From positions 28,313,864 through 28,377,863 of the forward strand of contig NC_084465.1 of NCBI RefSeq assembly GCF_027409185.1: 64,000 bases of DNA, in the 5' to 3' direction. This stretch comes from Cynocephalus volans (taxonomy: Eukaryota; Chordata; Mammalia; Dermoptera; Cynocephalidae). Shown one piece after another: positions 35,070-48,009 of the stretch. The translations under genes were made by a program, and so were the position numbers. Below the pieces are notes generated by a model, which made no database searches, was not told the origin of the DNA, and was given only the letters and a program-made list of their open reading frames with translations. Positions within the stretch are counted from its first letter, which is position 1; each line of letters opens with the position of its first letter.

Positions 35070-35950
35070 CTCAGAAGAGGGGCTGATCTTGGGGTTTAAT
35101 GCTCTGCAATTGGTGTCTTGAAATTCTTAATACTTTTATCTCTGAACTTGTGTTTGGTAAGTGAAGTCTGAGGGACAATGGAGCATGAGCTGGGGGACTT
35201 GGAGCTTTTGCTCACAGGTGGTCCCACCTTCTTCCCCCTCCACCCCCCACCCCCTGTTTTCCCTGCCTCTCCAGATGTATTCTCAGCAACATGCTCCCCT
35301 ACCCCCACTGCTGCTGCCCTCTGCCCCTTCAGGGACCTGGATTTGGGCATGGGGAGGGCCAGTCAGGGACACGTGCTGTTTGCTCAGCCATGGGGAGGGG
35401 CCCTGCACACCTGGGAGGGTCTGCTCTCATCCTCTGAGTATCTCTGTGCCCCAGGGAGTGCAACATTAAATGTCAAATAAAATATACCATGGGAGGTCAA
35501 GAGAGAGGCTGTAGAAGAGAGGAAAAACTTTCCTGCTTTTTGAACAATCTCACATTTCATTTTGTACTGGGTCCTGCAAACTATGCAGCAGACTCCGATA
35601 GGCTCTAAGTAGGCCTGTTTTTATCATGTCTTGGTGACAGTAGGGCTGCTCTGCCCAAGAAGATCTGAACTGGCACATAAGAGGTGGTGGTACAGTTCTC
35701 CCCTTGCATCACTCAAATCAGTTCTGCCCTCCCATTATATCTGGCTCTCACACTATTAATATGTGGCCTTTATTTTTGTGATATGAAGATGTTTTTATGT
35801 CTTCCTTGAGAAAGGAAGTATATGTTCAATAATACAGACCCACCTTCAAGATGGTGGCCGATCACAGTTTCTGAAAAGATTTACAGTCAGAGAGTTAGAA
35901 AACAATGCTGCAGCTGATGGCTGGTCCCTGATGCCATAGCTGGTCCTTTT
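35070..35950. other. Unassigned sequence
   Basis: Nothing recognised. Pyrimidine-rich around 35220-35330. Confidence 0.3.
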
Positions 35951-35959
35951 GCCATAAGG

Positions 35960-38170
35960 GATATTCATCATTTCTCTTCCCCACCACTCATTCTAGATTT
36001 CCCTCTCCCTTGGCCAACTCTTTGACTGGTCTGGGTTTCTTTACCATTAAAGATATACCATAAAAATATCAGGGAATCCCCTGATATTTCAGACATAGTC
36101 CTTCTTCAACCCATTGTGTAGCATCACTAGCTTTTTATGGTAATTAGAAATAAACTCATGTATTGCTTGAGTTGGTCTCCTGGATGAAGAGATGAAAGTG
36201 ACCAAAGAAGAGTTGAGGCTTCAAGGCAGAAGAACTCTTACTGTGTTTCCTGGTGGAAGAATCCCTGCCCAGGCCTAGACCCCTAACGCAGCAGAGTCTA
36301 AGATTAAGGGATGGGAAGCACAAATTCTGTGAGTGTGTACTGGGAGCGATGGTGAGAACTGTTAATCCTACTTCCACCCATTGGTTCTTGGACTTGAGTA
36401 TTTTAGATCTTGGAGGCACAGAACTGTGTACCATTGCCTGTTATTTCAATGTCTATACCACATACTGGAAACGAGTACAATAACCTTGCAGAGTGTTATT
36501 CCAGCACCTTAAAGGAGTTCTAACAGGTCATTTCACTGTTCTATTAGCCTGGATGTTTCAGATGAAGTATATGGCAAGACAGTGGTGTCAATAGCGATGT
36601 GTCCATTGTCTCACTTCCTTTGCTGCAAAATGGGTCCCTTGGATCAAGCAATATTAAGTGTGAAGCAATATTAAGTGTGATGTAATGTCAGAAGAATAGT
36701 CATTTGCAGGTCTTTGATGGTTTGGATGTTGGAGGCATTGTGTACAGAAAACTCAAATCTTATCTAAAGCAGTTGTCAAATCTGTAAAGGATAACTACTG
36801 TTCCATCTAAGGTGGAAGGTAATATAAGTGTAATCTCTTGAGAAATAGTGACGTATCAATATCTCAGTGTCAGTCTCTGCTGTTGGCAGGTTGGGCATTT
36901 AGCAGTGGTATTAGCTATATCAACTTTAGTGAGAGGTATTTCATGTTATTTGGCTTATCCATAGCATGATAGCATGAATAGAGCCTATATATGGGCCAAA
37001 TAGCATGGATCTGTTGCACCAGCACTGGTGGTGGCCAAAAAAAAGAGGCTGGCCCATATCAATAAGACAAGTCTCCCTGTCCATCCAATTGGTGAGAGCC
37101 CTATGTGAGAGGAACACTCTCTGGTGGGATACAAAGATCTAAACACTTAGTGTTTACATCCACGGGTCCATCCACCTACCTCTTTCCCAGACCTTCTATT
37201 CCCAATCTTTCAATCTTCTTCTCTCAGGACCCTGACCAAATGGTAAAACCATTTTTTGCCACTGCTCAGGAATCTAGGTATATCTGTACTTCAGGCCACT
37301 CCATGTGGAGTAAGTGGCCAAGTATACTGCCCAGAGCTATGCCCACAGGGAGAATTTTCCCTTGTCACTGTCCTCTAGGCCAACTCCTGGGTAATGCAGC
37401 TGAAATCTCTAGTTTATTTTATTTATTTTTATTTTATTTTAGCACCAATATGTTGTATTGACCCATCTATGAATCAGTCCCGAGTTCTTTCCTTCTCTGT
37501 AAATCGTTCATGAGGCTATAGGAGTGAGTTGAGGAAAAGGAGTTAATGCAATAGGGATAGGTGAGTGGGAATCTAGGCTACCTGTTCATATAATTTACTC
37601 ATACCTTCTGGACTTGTTCAGGCCCAATCTTGAATATACCATTTTCATCATACAGTGGATTGCTGCTGTGCTGCCCTGAACTCATGATTTAGTGAATCTG
37701 ATCATATTCAGCTGAATGGGCAATTCTAGTTGCATCATCATTTGGTGTCCCAAGGTCAGGTGCTTAATCTCTACTAGGTCTCAGTGGTACACCAGGAGCT
37801 GTTTTCAAGTGGAAAATTGTTCTTGGCCACAGAAGGTATGTCCTTGCTCTGTAATCCTAGCATTTTGTGCTAACTCTCCTACTGAAGCTTTCCAGAGATT
37901 TCATGAATTACTCTTATCATCCACAGATATCTTCTAGCACAACCAGATATGCTAAGTGATATGGTGGTAGAGCAGTTTGCACCTCTGCTTGGACATCTGC
38001 CTCTGAACGCAATCCCACGGAGAAGGGTAAGGAAAAAGGGGGAGTGAGGCAGAAGAGGAGATTGAGGAAACGTAAGTATGTGCTGTTCAACTGGCCACCA
38101 CTTGGATTTAAAAATGACAGATTTCTCAATCTTTTGGGGCCATTTTCTGACAGGCTTTGATTTTTTTCAG
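35960..38170 (-). mobile_element. ERVL-type endogenous retrovirus pol remnant
   Basis: This is an old, inactive retroviral internal region in antisense. On the minus strand one frame at about 36933-36885 reads TTAKCPTCQQQRL, which fits the zinc-binding end of a retroviral integrase. A frame at about 36650-36603 reads QGTHFAAKEVRQW, which fits the integrase core. The frame is disrupted next to the second motif, and stops occur throughout, so no protein is possible. The boundaries and the exact ERVL subgroup are inferred, and no env sequence was recognised. Confidence 0.65.
36646..36680. repeat. 17-bp tandem duplication
   Basis: AGCAATATTAAGTGTGA is present twice in direct tandem inside the ERV remnant. 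Confidence 0.9.
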
Positions 38171-38599
38171 GGCAGTCTACATGGAGGTGGAAAGGAGAGG
38201 AATTTATCTGTCAGCTGCCATCTTGCCTCAAAGATTCACTCCATGGGGCATTAATTTCCTTATACTTACTGAATGTTCTGACGTGGGAGCTGAGAAGGTC
38301 TGTCTCAATAGAGAGATATTGAGTATCAATAGCAAGGACCTCAGGAAAAACCTGGAGATTGGATGTGAATATGGGCACAAAGGTCACTGCTGTTGGGTTG
38401 TGGCAATTGGGTCCAGAACAAGTGACAAAAATTCTGCGATTCAAGTGAGACCACAGAAGCAGAACATAAGAGGTGTCTGACTTACCAGTCAACTGCAGGT
38501 CCCAGATGAATATGATCAGAGAGCTCCTGCTGCTTTTATCTCTGAGATGAAGTGTCTTAATCAGGATTATTAAGTGTGACTGTCATTTACCCTATCCCA

Positions 38600-38970
38600 A
38601 TGACTCACAAATCTCATCTGCAGCCTGACCTTTCCCTGAAGCTCTAAACTCATGTGTCCAACTGCCTGCTTGATCTCTCCACACGGACATTTATTAGGGC
38701 ATCTCAAACTTAACACCCCATAATCAAACTCTTAATTCCTTCCACCCCACCAGACTTGCTTCTTCCCCAGCAAGTTCCTCAATTCCAACATCTAGAAGTT
38801 ACACTGTTCCTCTCCTTCCCTCAGTATCCTTCACCTCTACCTACCCCCATTTACTCCAGGAACAAATCTTCCAAGGCATGTCTTGAGTCTGTTTACTCTT
38901 CTCCATCGTTACTGCTGCTTCCTAGTTGAAGCCACTTTTGCCTTTGCTTGTACTATTGTAATAACTTTCT
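38600..38970 (+). mobile_element. L2 LINE, left part of the L1 target
   Basis: L2 wording such as GGGCATCTCAAACTTAACA and ACTATTGTAATAACTTTC runs up to the L1 tail. The L2 resumes at 49022 with a repeated TTGTAACAACTTTCT, so the 10 kb between them is an insertion. Confidence 0.85.
38956..38970 (+). repeat. Left target-site duplication of the L1 array
   Basis: TTGTAATAACTTTCT. It matches TTGTAACAACTTTCT at 49022-49036 in 14 of 15 bases. Confidence 0.8.
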
Positions 38971-39938
38971 TTTTTTATTTTTTTTTATTTTGTCGATATA
39001 CAATGTGGTTGATTATTGTGGCCAATTACCGAAACCTCACTCCCTCCTCCCTCTCCCCCCTCCCACCCAACAATGTCCTTTCTGTATGCTTGTCATGTCA
39101 ACTTCAAGGAATTGTAATTGTTATGTCTTCTTCTCCCCCCCGGTTTTTTTTCTGTGTGTGTGAATTCATTTATTTATTTTAGCTCCCACCAATAAGTGAG
39201 AACATGTGATATTTCTCTTTCTGTGCCTGACTTGTTTCACTTAATATAATTCTCTCAAGGTCCATCCATGTTGTTGCAAATGGCAGTATTTCATTCTTTT
39301 TTATAGCTGAGTAGTACTCCATTGTGTAGATATACCACATTTTCTGTATCCACTCATCCGATGATGGACATTTGGGTTGGTTCCAACTCTTGGCTATTGT
39401 AAAGAGTGCTGCGATGAACATTGGGGAACAGGTATACCTTCGACTTGAAGATTTCCATTCTTCTGGGTATATTCCCAGCAGTGGGATAGCTGGGCTGTAT
39501 GGTAGATCTATCTGCAGTTGTTTGAGGAACCTCCACACCATTTTCCATAGAGGTTGCACCATTTTGCAGTCCCACCAAGAATGTATGAGAGTTCCTTTTT
39601 CTCCGCAACCTCGCCAGCATTTATCGTTCAGAGTCTTTTGGATTTTAGCCATCCTAACTGGGGTGAGATGGTATCTCAGTGTAGTTTTGATTTGCATTTC
39701 CCGGATGCTGAGTGATGTTGAGCATGTTTTCATATGTCTGTTGGCCATTTGTATATCTTCCTTAGAGAAATGCCTTCTTAGCTCTTTTGCCCATTTTTTA
39801 ATTGGGTGCTTGTTTCTTTCTGGTAAAATTGTTTGAGTTCCTTGTATATTCTGGATATTAATCCTTTGTCAGATGTCTATTTTGCAAATATTTTCTCCCA
39901 CTCTGTTGCTGTCTTTTAACTCTGTTAATTGTTTCTTT
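38971..39938 (-). mobile_element. Young L1, segment A (3' end of ORF2, 3'UTR and tail)
   Basis: Antisense L1. The tail (T-rich on this strand) is at 38971-38990, followed by about 190 bp of 3'UTR, the ORF2 stop (TAA at 39179-39181) and about 750 bp of ORF2 C-terminal region. A 189-codon frame at 39179-39748 ends [12 protein letters not shown] shared with segment B interrupts ORF2 upstream of it. The segment breaks off at the L1 sequence TTAATTGTTTCTTTT, where the tail of segment B begins. Confidence 0.92.
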
Positions 39939-39984
39939 TTATTTATTTATTTATTTATTTAATTATTTTTTTTTTAAAAAATTT
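39939..39984. repeat. A-rich tail of L1 segment B with (ATTT)n
   Basis: T-rich on the plus strand: five or six ATTT units, then a T run and an A run. This is the poly(A) end of the next L1 segment, expanded into a microsatellite. Confidence 0.85.
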
Positions 39985-42560
39985 TATTTGTCAATATACA
40001 TTATGGCTGATTATTGCTCCCCATCACCAAAACCTCCCTCCCTCCTCCCTCCCCCCTTCCCCCCAACAATGTCCTTTCTGTTTGCTTGTCGTATCAACTT
40101 CAAGTAATTGTGGTTGTTATATCTTCTTCCCCCCCCCGTTTTTTTTTTTTGTGTGTGTGTGTGTGTGTGAATTTATATATTAATTTTTAGCTCCCACCAA
40201 TAAGTGAGAACATGTGGTATTTCTCTTTCTGTGCCTGACTTGTTTCACTTAATATAATTCTCTCAAGGTCCATCAATGTTGTTGCAAATGGCAGTATTTC
40301 ATTCATTTTTATAGCTGAGTAGTATTCCATTGTGTAGATGTACCACATTTTCCGTATCCACTCATCTGATGATGGACATTTGGGTTGGTTCCAACTCTTG
40401 GCTATTGTAAAGAGTGCTGCGATGAACATTGGGGAACAGGTATACCTTCGACTTGATGATTTCCCTTCCTCTGGGTATATTCCCAACAGTGGGATAGCTG
40501 GGTCGTATGGTAGATCTATCTGCAATTGTTTGAGGAACCTCCATACCATTTTCCATAGAGGCTGCACCATTTTGCAATCCCACCAAGAATGTATGAGAGT
40601 TCCTTTTTCTCCGCAACCTCGCCAGCATTTATCGTTCATAGTCTTTTGGATTTTAGCCATCCTAACTGGGGTGAGATGGTATCTCAGTGTAGTTTTGATT
40701 TGCATTTCCCGGATGCTGAGTGATGTTGAGCATGTTTTCATATATCTGTTGGCCATTTGTATATCTTCCTTAGAGAAATGCCTACTTAGCTCTTTTGCCC
40801 ATTTTTTAATTGGGTTGCTTGTTTTTTTCTTGTAAAGTTGTTTGAATTCCTTGTATATTCTGGATATTAATCCTTTGTAAGATGTCTATTTTGCAAATAT
40901 TTTCTCCAACTCTGTTGGTTGTCTTTTAACTCTGTTAATTGTTTCTTTTGCTGTGCAGAAGCTCTTTAGTTTGATATAATCCCATTTGTTTATTTTTCCT
41001 TTGGTTGCCCGTGCTTTTGGGGTTGTATTCATGAAGTCTGTGTCCAGTCCTACTTCCTGAAGTGTTTCTCCTATGTTTTCTTTAAGAAGTTTTATTGTTT
41101 CAGGGTGTATATTTAATTCTTTAATCCATTTTGAATTGACATTAGTGTATGGTGAAAAGTATGGGTCTAGTTTCATTCTCCTGCATATGGATATCCAGTT
41201 CTCCCAGCACCATTTGCTAAAGAGGCAGTCTCTTCCCCAGTGTATAGGCTTGGTGCCTTTTTCAAAGATCAGATGGCTGTAGGTGTGTGGGTTGATTTCT
41301 GGATTCTCTATTCTATTCCATTGATCAGTGTGTCTGTTTTTATGCCAGTACCATACTGTTTTGGTTATTATAGCTTTGTAGTATAGTTTAAAGTCAGGTA
41401 GTGTTATGCCTCCAGCTTTATTTATTTTGCTCAGTGTTGCTTTGGATATGCGTGGCCTTTTGTTATTCCATATAAATGTCTGGATAGTTCTTTCCATTTC
41501 TGAGAAAAATGTCATTGAAATTTTGATGGGGATTGCATTGAATTTGTATATCACTTTGGGTAGTATGGACATTTTCACTATGTTGATTCTTCCAATCCAA
41601 GACCATGGGATATCTTTCCATCTTCTTGTATCCTCTCTAATTTCTCTCAGCAGTGGTTTGTAGTTCTCATTATAGAGATTTTTGACATCCTTGGTTAACT
41701 CAATTCCTAAGTACTTTATTTTTTTGGTGGCTATTGTAAATGGGCAGGCTTTCTTGATTTCTCTTTCTGCATGTTCACTATTGGAGAATAGAAATGGTAC
41801 TGATTTTTGCGTGTTGATTTTGTATCCTGCTACTGTGCTGAAATCATTTATCAATTCCAAGAGTTTTTTTGTAGAGGCTTTAGGCTGTTCGATATATAGG
41901 ATCATGTCATCTGCAAACAGGGACAGTTTGACTTCATCTTTTCCAATCTGGATGCCCTTTATTTCCTTCTCTTCTCTGATTGCTCTGGCTAGTACTTCCA
42001 ACACTATGTTGAATAGGAGTGGTGAGAGTGGGCATTCTTGTCTAGTTCCTGTTCTTAAAGGAAAAGCTTTCAGCTTTTCCCCATTCAGGATGATATTGGC
42101 AGTGGGTTTGTCATATATGGCTTTAATTATGTTGAGATACTTTCCCTCTATACCTAATTTATAGAGGGTTTTTGTCATGAATGAGTGTTGAATTTTATCA
42201 AATGCTTTTTCAGCGTCTATAGAGATGATCATATGGTCCTTGTGTTTGATTTTATTAATATGGAGTATCACATTTATTGATTTGCGTATGTTGAACCAAC
42301 CTTGCATCCCTGGGATGAATCCCAGTTGATTGTGGTGAATAATTTTACGTACGTGTTGCTGTATTCTGTTTGCTAGTATTTTAGTGAGGATTTTTGCATC
42401 TATGTTCATCAAGGATATCGACCTGTAGTGTTCTTTTTTGGTTATATCTTTACCGGGTTTTGGTATCAGGATGATGTTTGCTTCATAGAATGAATTTGGG
42501 AGATGTGTGTCTGTTTCAATCTTTTGGAATATTTGTAAGGAATCGGTGTCAATTCCTCTT
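39985..42560 (-). mobile_element. Young L1, segment B (3'UTR to middle of ORF2)
   Basis: Antisense L1 3' half, about 2.6 kb. The ORF2 stop is at 40187-40189. A 189-codon frame (40187-40756) and a long frame (40886 up to 42560) are separated by a TAG near 40886. The reverse transcriptase motif reads [15 protein letters not shown]. The segment ends abruptly at the L1 sequence CAATTCCTCTTTG, and the T tract of segment C follows. Confidence 0.93.
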
Positions 42561-42561
42561 T

Positions 42562-42592
<31 letters not shown>
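42561..42592. repeat. Poly(A) tail of L1 segment C
   Basis: About 30 T on the plus strand followed by AATTTTATTTTGTCG, the antisense L1 3' end. Confidence 0.95.
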
Positions 42593-42595
<3 letters not shown>

Positions 42596-42802
42596 TATTT
42601 TGTCGATATACATTGTAGCTGATTAATGCTCCCCATCACCAAAACCTCCCTCCCTTCTCCCTCCCCCCCTCCCCCCCAACCATGTCCTTTCTGTTTGTTT
42701 GTTGTATCAACTTCAAATAATTGTGGTTGTTATATCTTCTTACCCCCCCCCCGTTTGTGTGTGTATGTGTGTATGTGTGTGTGTGAATTTATATATTAAT
42801 TT

Positions 42803-45800
42803 TTAGCTCCCACCAATAAGTGAGAACATGTGGTATTTCTCTTTCTGTGCCTGACTTGTTTCACTTAATATAATTCTCTCGAGGTCCATCCATGTTGTTG
42901 CAAATGGCAGTATTTCATTCGTTTTTATAGCTGAGTAGTATTCCATTGTGTAGATGTACCACATTTTCCGTATCCACTCATCTGATGATGGGCATTTGGG
43001 CTGGTTCCAACTCTTGGCTATTGTAAAGAGTGCTGCGATGAACATTGGGGAACAGGTATACCTTCGACTTGATGATTTCCATTCCTCTGGGTATATTCCC
43101 AACAGTGGGATGGCTGGGTCGTATGGTAGATCTATTTGCAATTGTTTAAGGAACCTCCATACCATTTTCCATAGAGGCTGCACCATTTTGCAGTCCCACC
43201 AACAATGTATGAGAGTTCCTTTTTCTCCGCAGCCTCGCCAGCATTTATCGTTCATAGTCTTTTGGATTTTAGCCATCCTAACTGGGGTTAGATGGTATCT
43301 CAATGTGGTTTTGATTTGCATTTCCCGGATGCTGAGTGATGTTGAGCATTTTTTCATATGTCTGTTGGCCATTTGGATATCTTCCTTAGAGAAATGCCTA
43401 CTTAGCTCTTTTGCCCATTTTTTAATTGGGTTGCTTGTTTTTTTCTTGTAAAGTTGTTTGAGTTCCTTATATATTCTGGATATTAATCCTTTGTCAGATG
43501 TATATTTTGCAAATATTTTCTCCCACTCTGTTGGTTGTCTTTTAACTCTGTTAATTGTTTCTTTTGCTGTGCAGAAGCTTTTTAGTTTGATATAATCCCA
43601 TTTGTTTATTTTTCCTTTGGTTGCCCGTGCTTTTGGGGTCGTATTCATGAAGTCTGTGCCCAGTCCTATTTCCTGAAGTGTTTCCCCTATGTTTTCTTTA
43701 AGAAGTTTTATTGTCTCAGGGTGTATATTTAAATCCTTAATCCATTTTGAGTTGATTTTAGTATATGGTGAGAGGTATGGATCTAGTTTCATTCTCCTGC
43801 ATAACGATATCCAGTTATCCCAGCACCACTTGCTGAAGAGGCAGTCCCTTCCCCAGTGAATAGGCTTGGTGCCTTTGTCAAAGATCAGATGGCAGTAAGT
43901 GTGTGGGTTGATTTCTGGATTCTCTATTCTATTCCATTGGTCAGTGTGTCTGTTTTTATGCCAGTACCATACTGTTTTGGTTATTATAGCTTTGTAGTAT
44001 AGCTTAAAGTCAGGTAGTGTTATGCCTCCAGCTTTATTTTTTTTGCTGAGCATTGCTTTGGCTATTCGTGGTCTTTTATTGTTCCATATAAATGTCTGAA
44101 TAGTTTTTTCCATTTCTGAGAAAAATGTCTTTGGAATTTTGATGGGGATTGCATTGAATTTGTATATCACTTTGGGTAGTATGGACATTTTCACTATGTT
44201 GATTCTTCCAATCCAAGAGCATGGGATATCTTTCCATCTTCTTGTATCCTCTCTAATTTCTCTCAGCAGTGGTTTGTAGTTCTCATTATAGAGATTTTTC
44301 ACCTCCTTGGTTAACTCAATTCCTAAGTATTTTATTTTTTTGGTGGCTATTGTAAATGGGCAGGCTTTCTTGATTTCTCCTTCTGCATGTTCACTATTGG
44401 AGAAAAGAAATGCTACTGATTTTTGTGTGTTGATTTTGTATCCTGCTACTGTGCTGAAATCATTTATCAATTCCAAGAGTTTTTTTGTAGAGGTTTTAGG
44501 CTGTTCGATATATAGGATCATGTCATCTGCAAACAGGGACAGTTTGACTTCATCTTTTCCAATCTGGATGCCCTTTATTTCCTTCTCTTCTCTGATTGCT
44601 CTGGCTAGTACTTCCAACACTATGTTGAATAGGAGTGGTGAGAGTGGGCATCCTTGTCTAGGGCCTGTTCTTAAAGGAAAAGCTTTCAGCTTTTCCCCAT
44701 TCAGGATGATATTGGCAGTGGGTTTGGCATATATGGCTTTAATTATGTTGAGATACTTTCCCTCTATACCTAACTTATAGAGGGTCTTTGTCATGAATGA
44801 GTGCTGAACTTTATCAAATGCTTTTTCAGCATCTATAGAGATGATCATATGGTCCTTGTGTTTGAGTTTATTAATATGGTGTATCACATTTATTGATTTG
44901 CGTATGTTGAACCAACCTTGCATCCCTGGGATGAATCCCACTTGATCGTGATGAATAATTTTTCGTATGTGTTGCTGTATTCTGTTTGCTAGTATTTTAG
45001 TGAGGATTTTTGCATCTATATTCATCAAAGATATCGGCCTGTAGTTTTCTTTTTTGATTATATCTTTACCTGGTTTTGGTATCAGGATGATGTTTGCTTC
45101 ATAGAATGAGTTTGGGAGATTTGCGTCCGTTTCAATCTTTTGGAATAGTTTGTAAAGAATCGGTGTCAATTCCTCTTTGAATGTTTGGTAAAATTCTGCT
45201 GTGAATCCATCTGGTCCTGGGCTTTTCTTTGTTGGCAGCCTTCTGATAACAGCTTCAATCTCCTTTATTGTTACTGGTCTCTTCAGATTTTCTACATCTT
45301 CATGGCTCAGTTTTGGGAGATTGTGTGTGTCCAGAAATTTATCTATTTCCTCCAGATTTTCAAATTTGTTGGCATATAGTTGTTTATAGTAGTCTCGAAT
45401 GATTCCTTGTATTTCAAATGAATCAGTTGTAATATCACCTTTTTCATTTCTAATTTTTGTTATTTGAATCTTCTCTCTTCTTTTTTTTTGTTAGCCATGC
45501 TAATGGTTTGTCAATTTTATTTATCTTTTCAAAAAACCAACTTTTTGATTCATTGATCTTTTGTATTGTTTTTTGGGTTTCAATTTCATTCAGTTCTGCT
45601 CTGATCTTAATGATTTCTTTCCGTCTGCTAACTTTAGGTTTGGATTGTTCTTGTTTTTCTACTTCTTTAAGGTGAAGTGTTAGGTTTTTCACCTGCCATC
45701 TTTCCATTCTTCTGAGGTGAGCATTTAATGCAATAAATTTCCCCCTTAATACTGCTTTTGCAGTATCCCACAGGTTTTGGTATGATGTATCATTCTTTTC

Positions 45801-46629
45801 ATTAGTTTCAATAAATTTTTTGATTTCCTGCTTGATTTCTTCTTGGACCCATATGTCATTAAGTAGAATGCTGTTTAATTTCCATGTGTTTGTATAGTTT
45901 CCAGAATTTCGTTTGTTATTTATTTCTAATTTTAATCCATTGTGGTCTGAGAAAATACATGGGATAATCCAATTTTTTCGAATTTATTGAGACTTGATTT
46001 GTGACCTAATATGTGATCTATCCTGGAGAGTGGTCCATGTACTGATGAGAAGAATGAATATTCTGAGGCTGTTGGATGTAATGTTCTGTAGATATCTGCC
46101 AAGTCCAATTGGTCTAGAGTATTGTTTAGATCTTGTGTTTCTCTGCTGATTCTTTGCCTAGATGATCTGTCCAATATTGACATTGTCGTGTTCAGGGCCC
46201 CTGCTATTATGGTATTAGTGTATATTTCCTTTTTAGGTCTAATAGAGTTTGTTTTATAAATCTGGCTGCTCCAACATTGGGTGCGTACATATTTATGATT
46301 GTTATGTCTTCTTGATGGATCAGTCCTTTTATCATTACGTAGTGTCCCTCATTGTCTCTTTTTATGGTTTTTAGTTTAAAGTCTATTTTGTCAGATATAA
46401 GAATAGCTACTCCAGCTCGTTTTTCTTTTCTGTTTGCATAGTAAATCTTTTTCCATCCTTTCACTCTTAGTCTATGTGAGTCTTTATGGATGAGGTGGGT
46501 CTCTTGAAGGCAGCATATAGTTGGGTCCTCCTTTTTAATCCAGTCAGCCAGTCTGTGTCTTTTGATTGGGGAGTTTAAGCCTTTTACATTAAGAGTTGTT
46601 ATTGAAAAGTGTTGATTTATTCCTAGCAT
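42803..46629 (-). pseudogene. L1 ORF2 (endonuclease-reverse transcriptase), frameshifted
   Basis: In the L1 life cycle ORF2p nicks target DNA and reverse transcribes L1 RNA. The 5' end reads [19 protein letters not shown] with endonuclease residues ([12 protein letters not shown] region), but it loses frame near 46232. From about 45480 to the stop at 42803 the frame is open for almost 900 codons. That stretch includes the RT motifs [16 protein letters not shown] and FADDM and the Cys-rich end ([18 protein letters not shown]). The total length is typical of ORF2 (about 1275 codons). It is pseudogenic because of the 5' frameshifts. Confidence 0.9.
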
Positions 46630-46819
46630 TTTATTGATTATTGTTCGGTTGTCTTAGGTGTCTTTTGTTCCTTGTTTTCTGATTTACTGTTTGTTTTCTG
46701 TGTTTGTTGGTTCCATAGGTTGTAGATAGCCTTTTTGTTTGTTTGCTTTCTCTTCATGAATGCCATTTTTATTATACTAGTGGGTTTAGATTTTTCTTGG
46801 GTTTTTATGGCAGTGGTAG

Positions 46820-47801
46820 TTATTTTTCAGGGACCAAACCCAGTACTCCCTTGAGGATTTCTTGTAAGGGTGGTCGTGTGGTGGTGAACTCCCACAGTTT
46901 TTGTTCGTCTGAGAAATATACTATTTGCCCTTCATTTCAGAAGGATAGCCTTGCTGGATAGAGTATTCTTGGCTGGCAATCTCTGTCTTTTAGTATTTTG
47001 AATAGATCATCCCATTCCTTTCTGGCTTTTAGGGTTTGTGATGAAAAGTCTGATGTTAGCCTGATTGGGGCTCCCTTATAGGTCATTTGATGCTTCTCTC
47101 TTGCAGCTTTTAAGATTCTCTCTTTGTCTTTGAGTTTTGTCAATTTGACTATAACATGTCTTGGAGAAGACCTTTTTGGGTTGAATATGTTTGGAGATCA
47201 TTGAGCTTCCTGGATCTGAAGACCTGTGATTTTTCCTATACCTGGGAAGTTTTCTGCCACTATTTTGTTGAATATGTTTTCAGTGCAATCTCCTTTTTCC
47301 TCCCCTTCTGGAATACCCATGACTCGGATATTTGCGCGCTTAAGGTTGTCTGATATCTCTCTCAGATTTTCTTCAATGCCTTTGATTCTATTTTCTTTTT
47401 TCTTTTTGTCTGCTTGTGTTATTTCAAACAGCCCATCTTCAAGTTCAGAGATTCTCTCTTCAACTTCGACAAGCCTGCTGGCTAAACTCTCGATTGTGTT
47501 TTTTATTTTGCTGAATAACATCTTCAGTTTGGCAAGTTCTGCTACATTTTTTTCAGGGCATTGATTTCCTTGTACATTTCCTCTTTCAGGTCCTTTATAC
47601 TTTTCCTCATTTCATCATGATGTCTAGCTGAGTTTTCTTGTATCTCATTCAGTTTCCTTAGAATTATCACTCAAAATTCCTTGTCAGTCATTTCAAGCGT
47701 TCTTGTTCTATAGGATCTAGAGCTTGAGAGTTATTATCCTTTGGTGGTGTACTTTCTTGATTTTTCGTTTTTCAGGTATCTTTTCTTTGATGTTTATTCA
47801 T
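46820..47801 (-). pseudogene. L1 ORF1 remnant, broken
   Basis: ORF1p is the L1 RNA-binding trimeric chaperone. The start codon is at 47799-47801 in the same context as the ORF1 at 60741. Recognisable stretches are the coiled coil (VEVEERISELEDGLFEITQAD) and the RRM (IRVMGIPEGEEKGD). It is interrupted by a 1-nt shift near 47549, a TGA near 47195 and a CGA-to-TGA change near 46940. Confidence 0.88.
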
Positions 47802-48009
47802 TGTGGCAGGGGTTTCACAGTCCACAGGTTTGACACTATTGACTGACTAAGATGTTGTGGTGGTTGCCAATTTGTTATGGCTACCTCAGTGACTGCTCTG
47901 TTGGCCACTAGTGCCTTGCGTGTGTGGTTGCCTCGGGTGTTGGGCCTCTCCAGGGAGCCACCTCTCTGGTCAGCTTGGACTCGGCCAGGCTGCTGGATCA
48001 CAGGGCAGT

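Noticed and set aside
39179-42613. Three separate active L1 elements
   Set aside because: Segments A and B lack 5' ends and share an in-frame TAG. Segment C has frameshifts in ORF1 and ORF2. None is intact.
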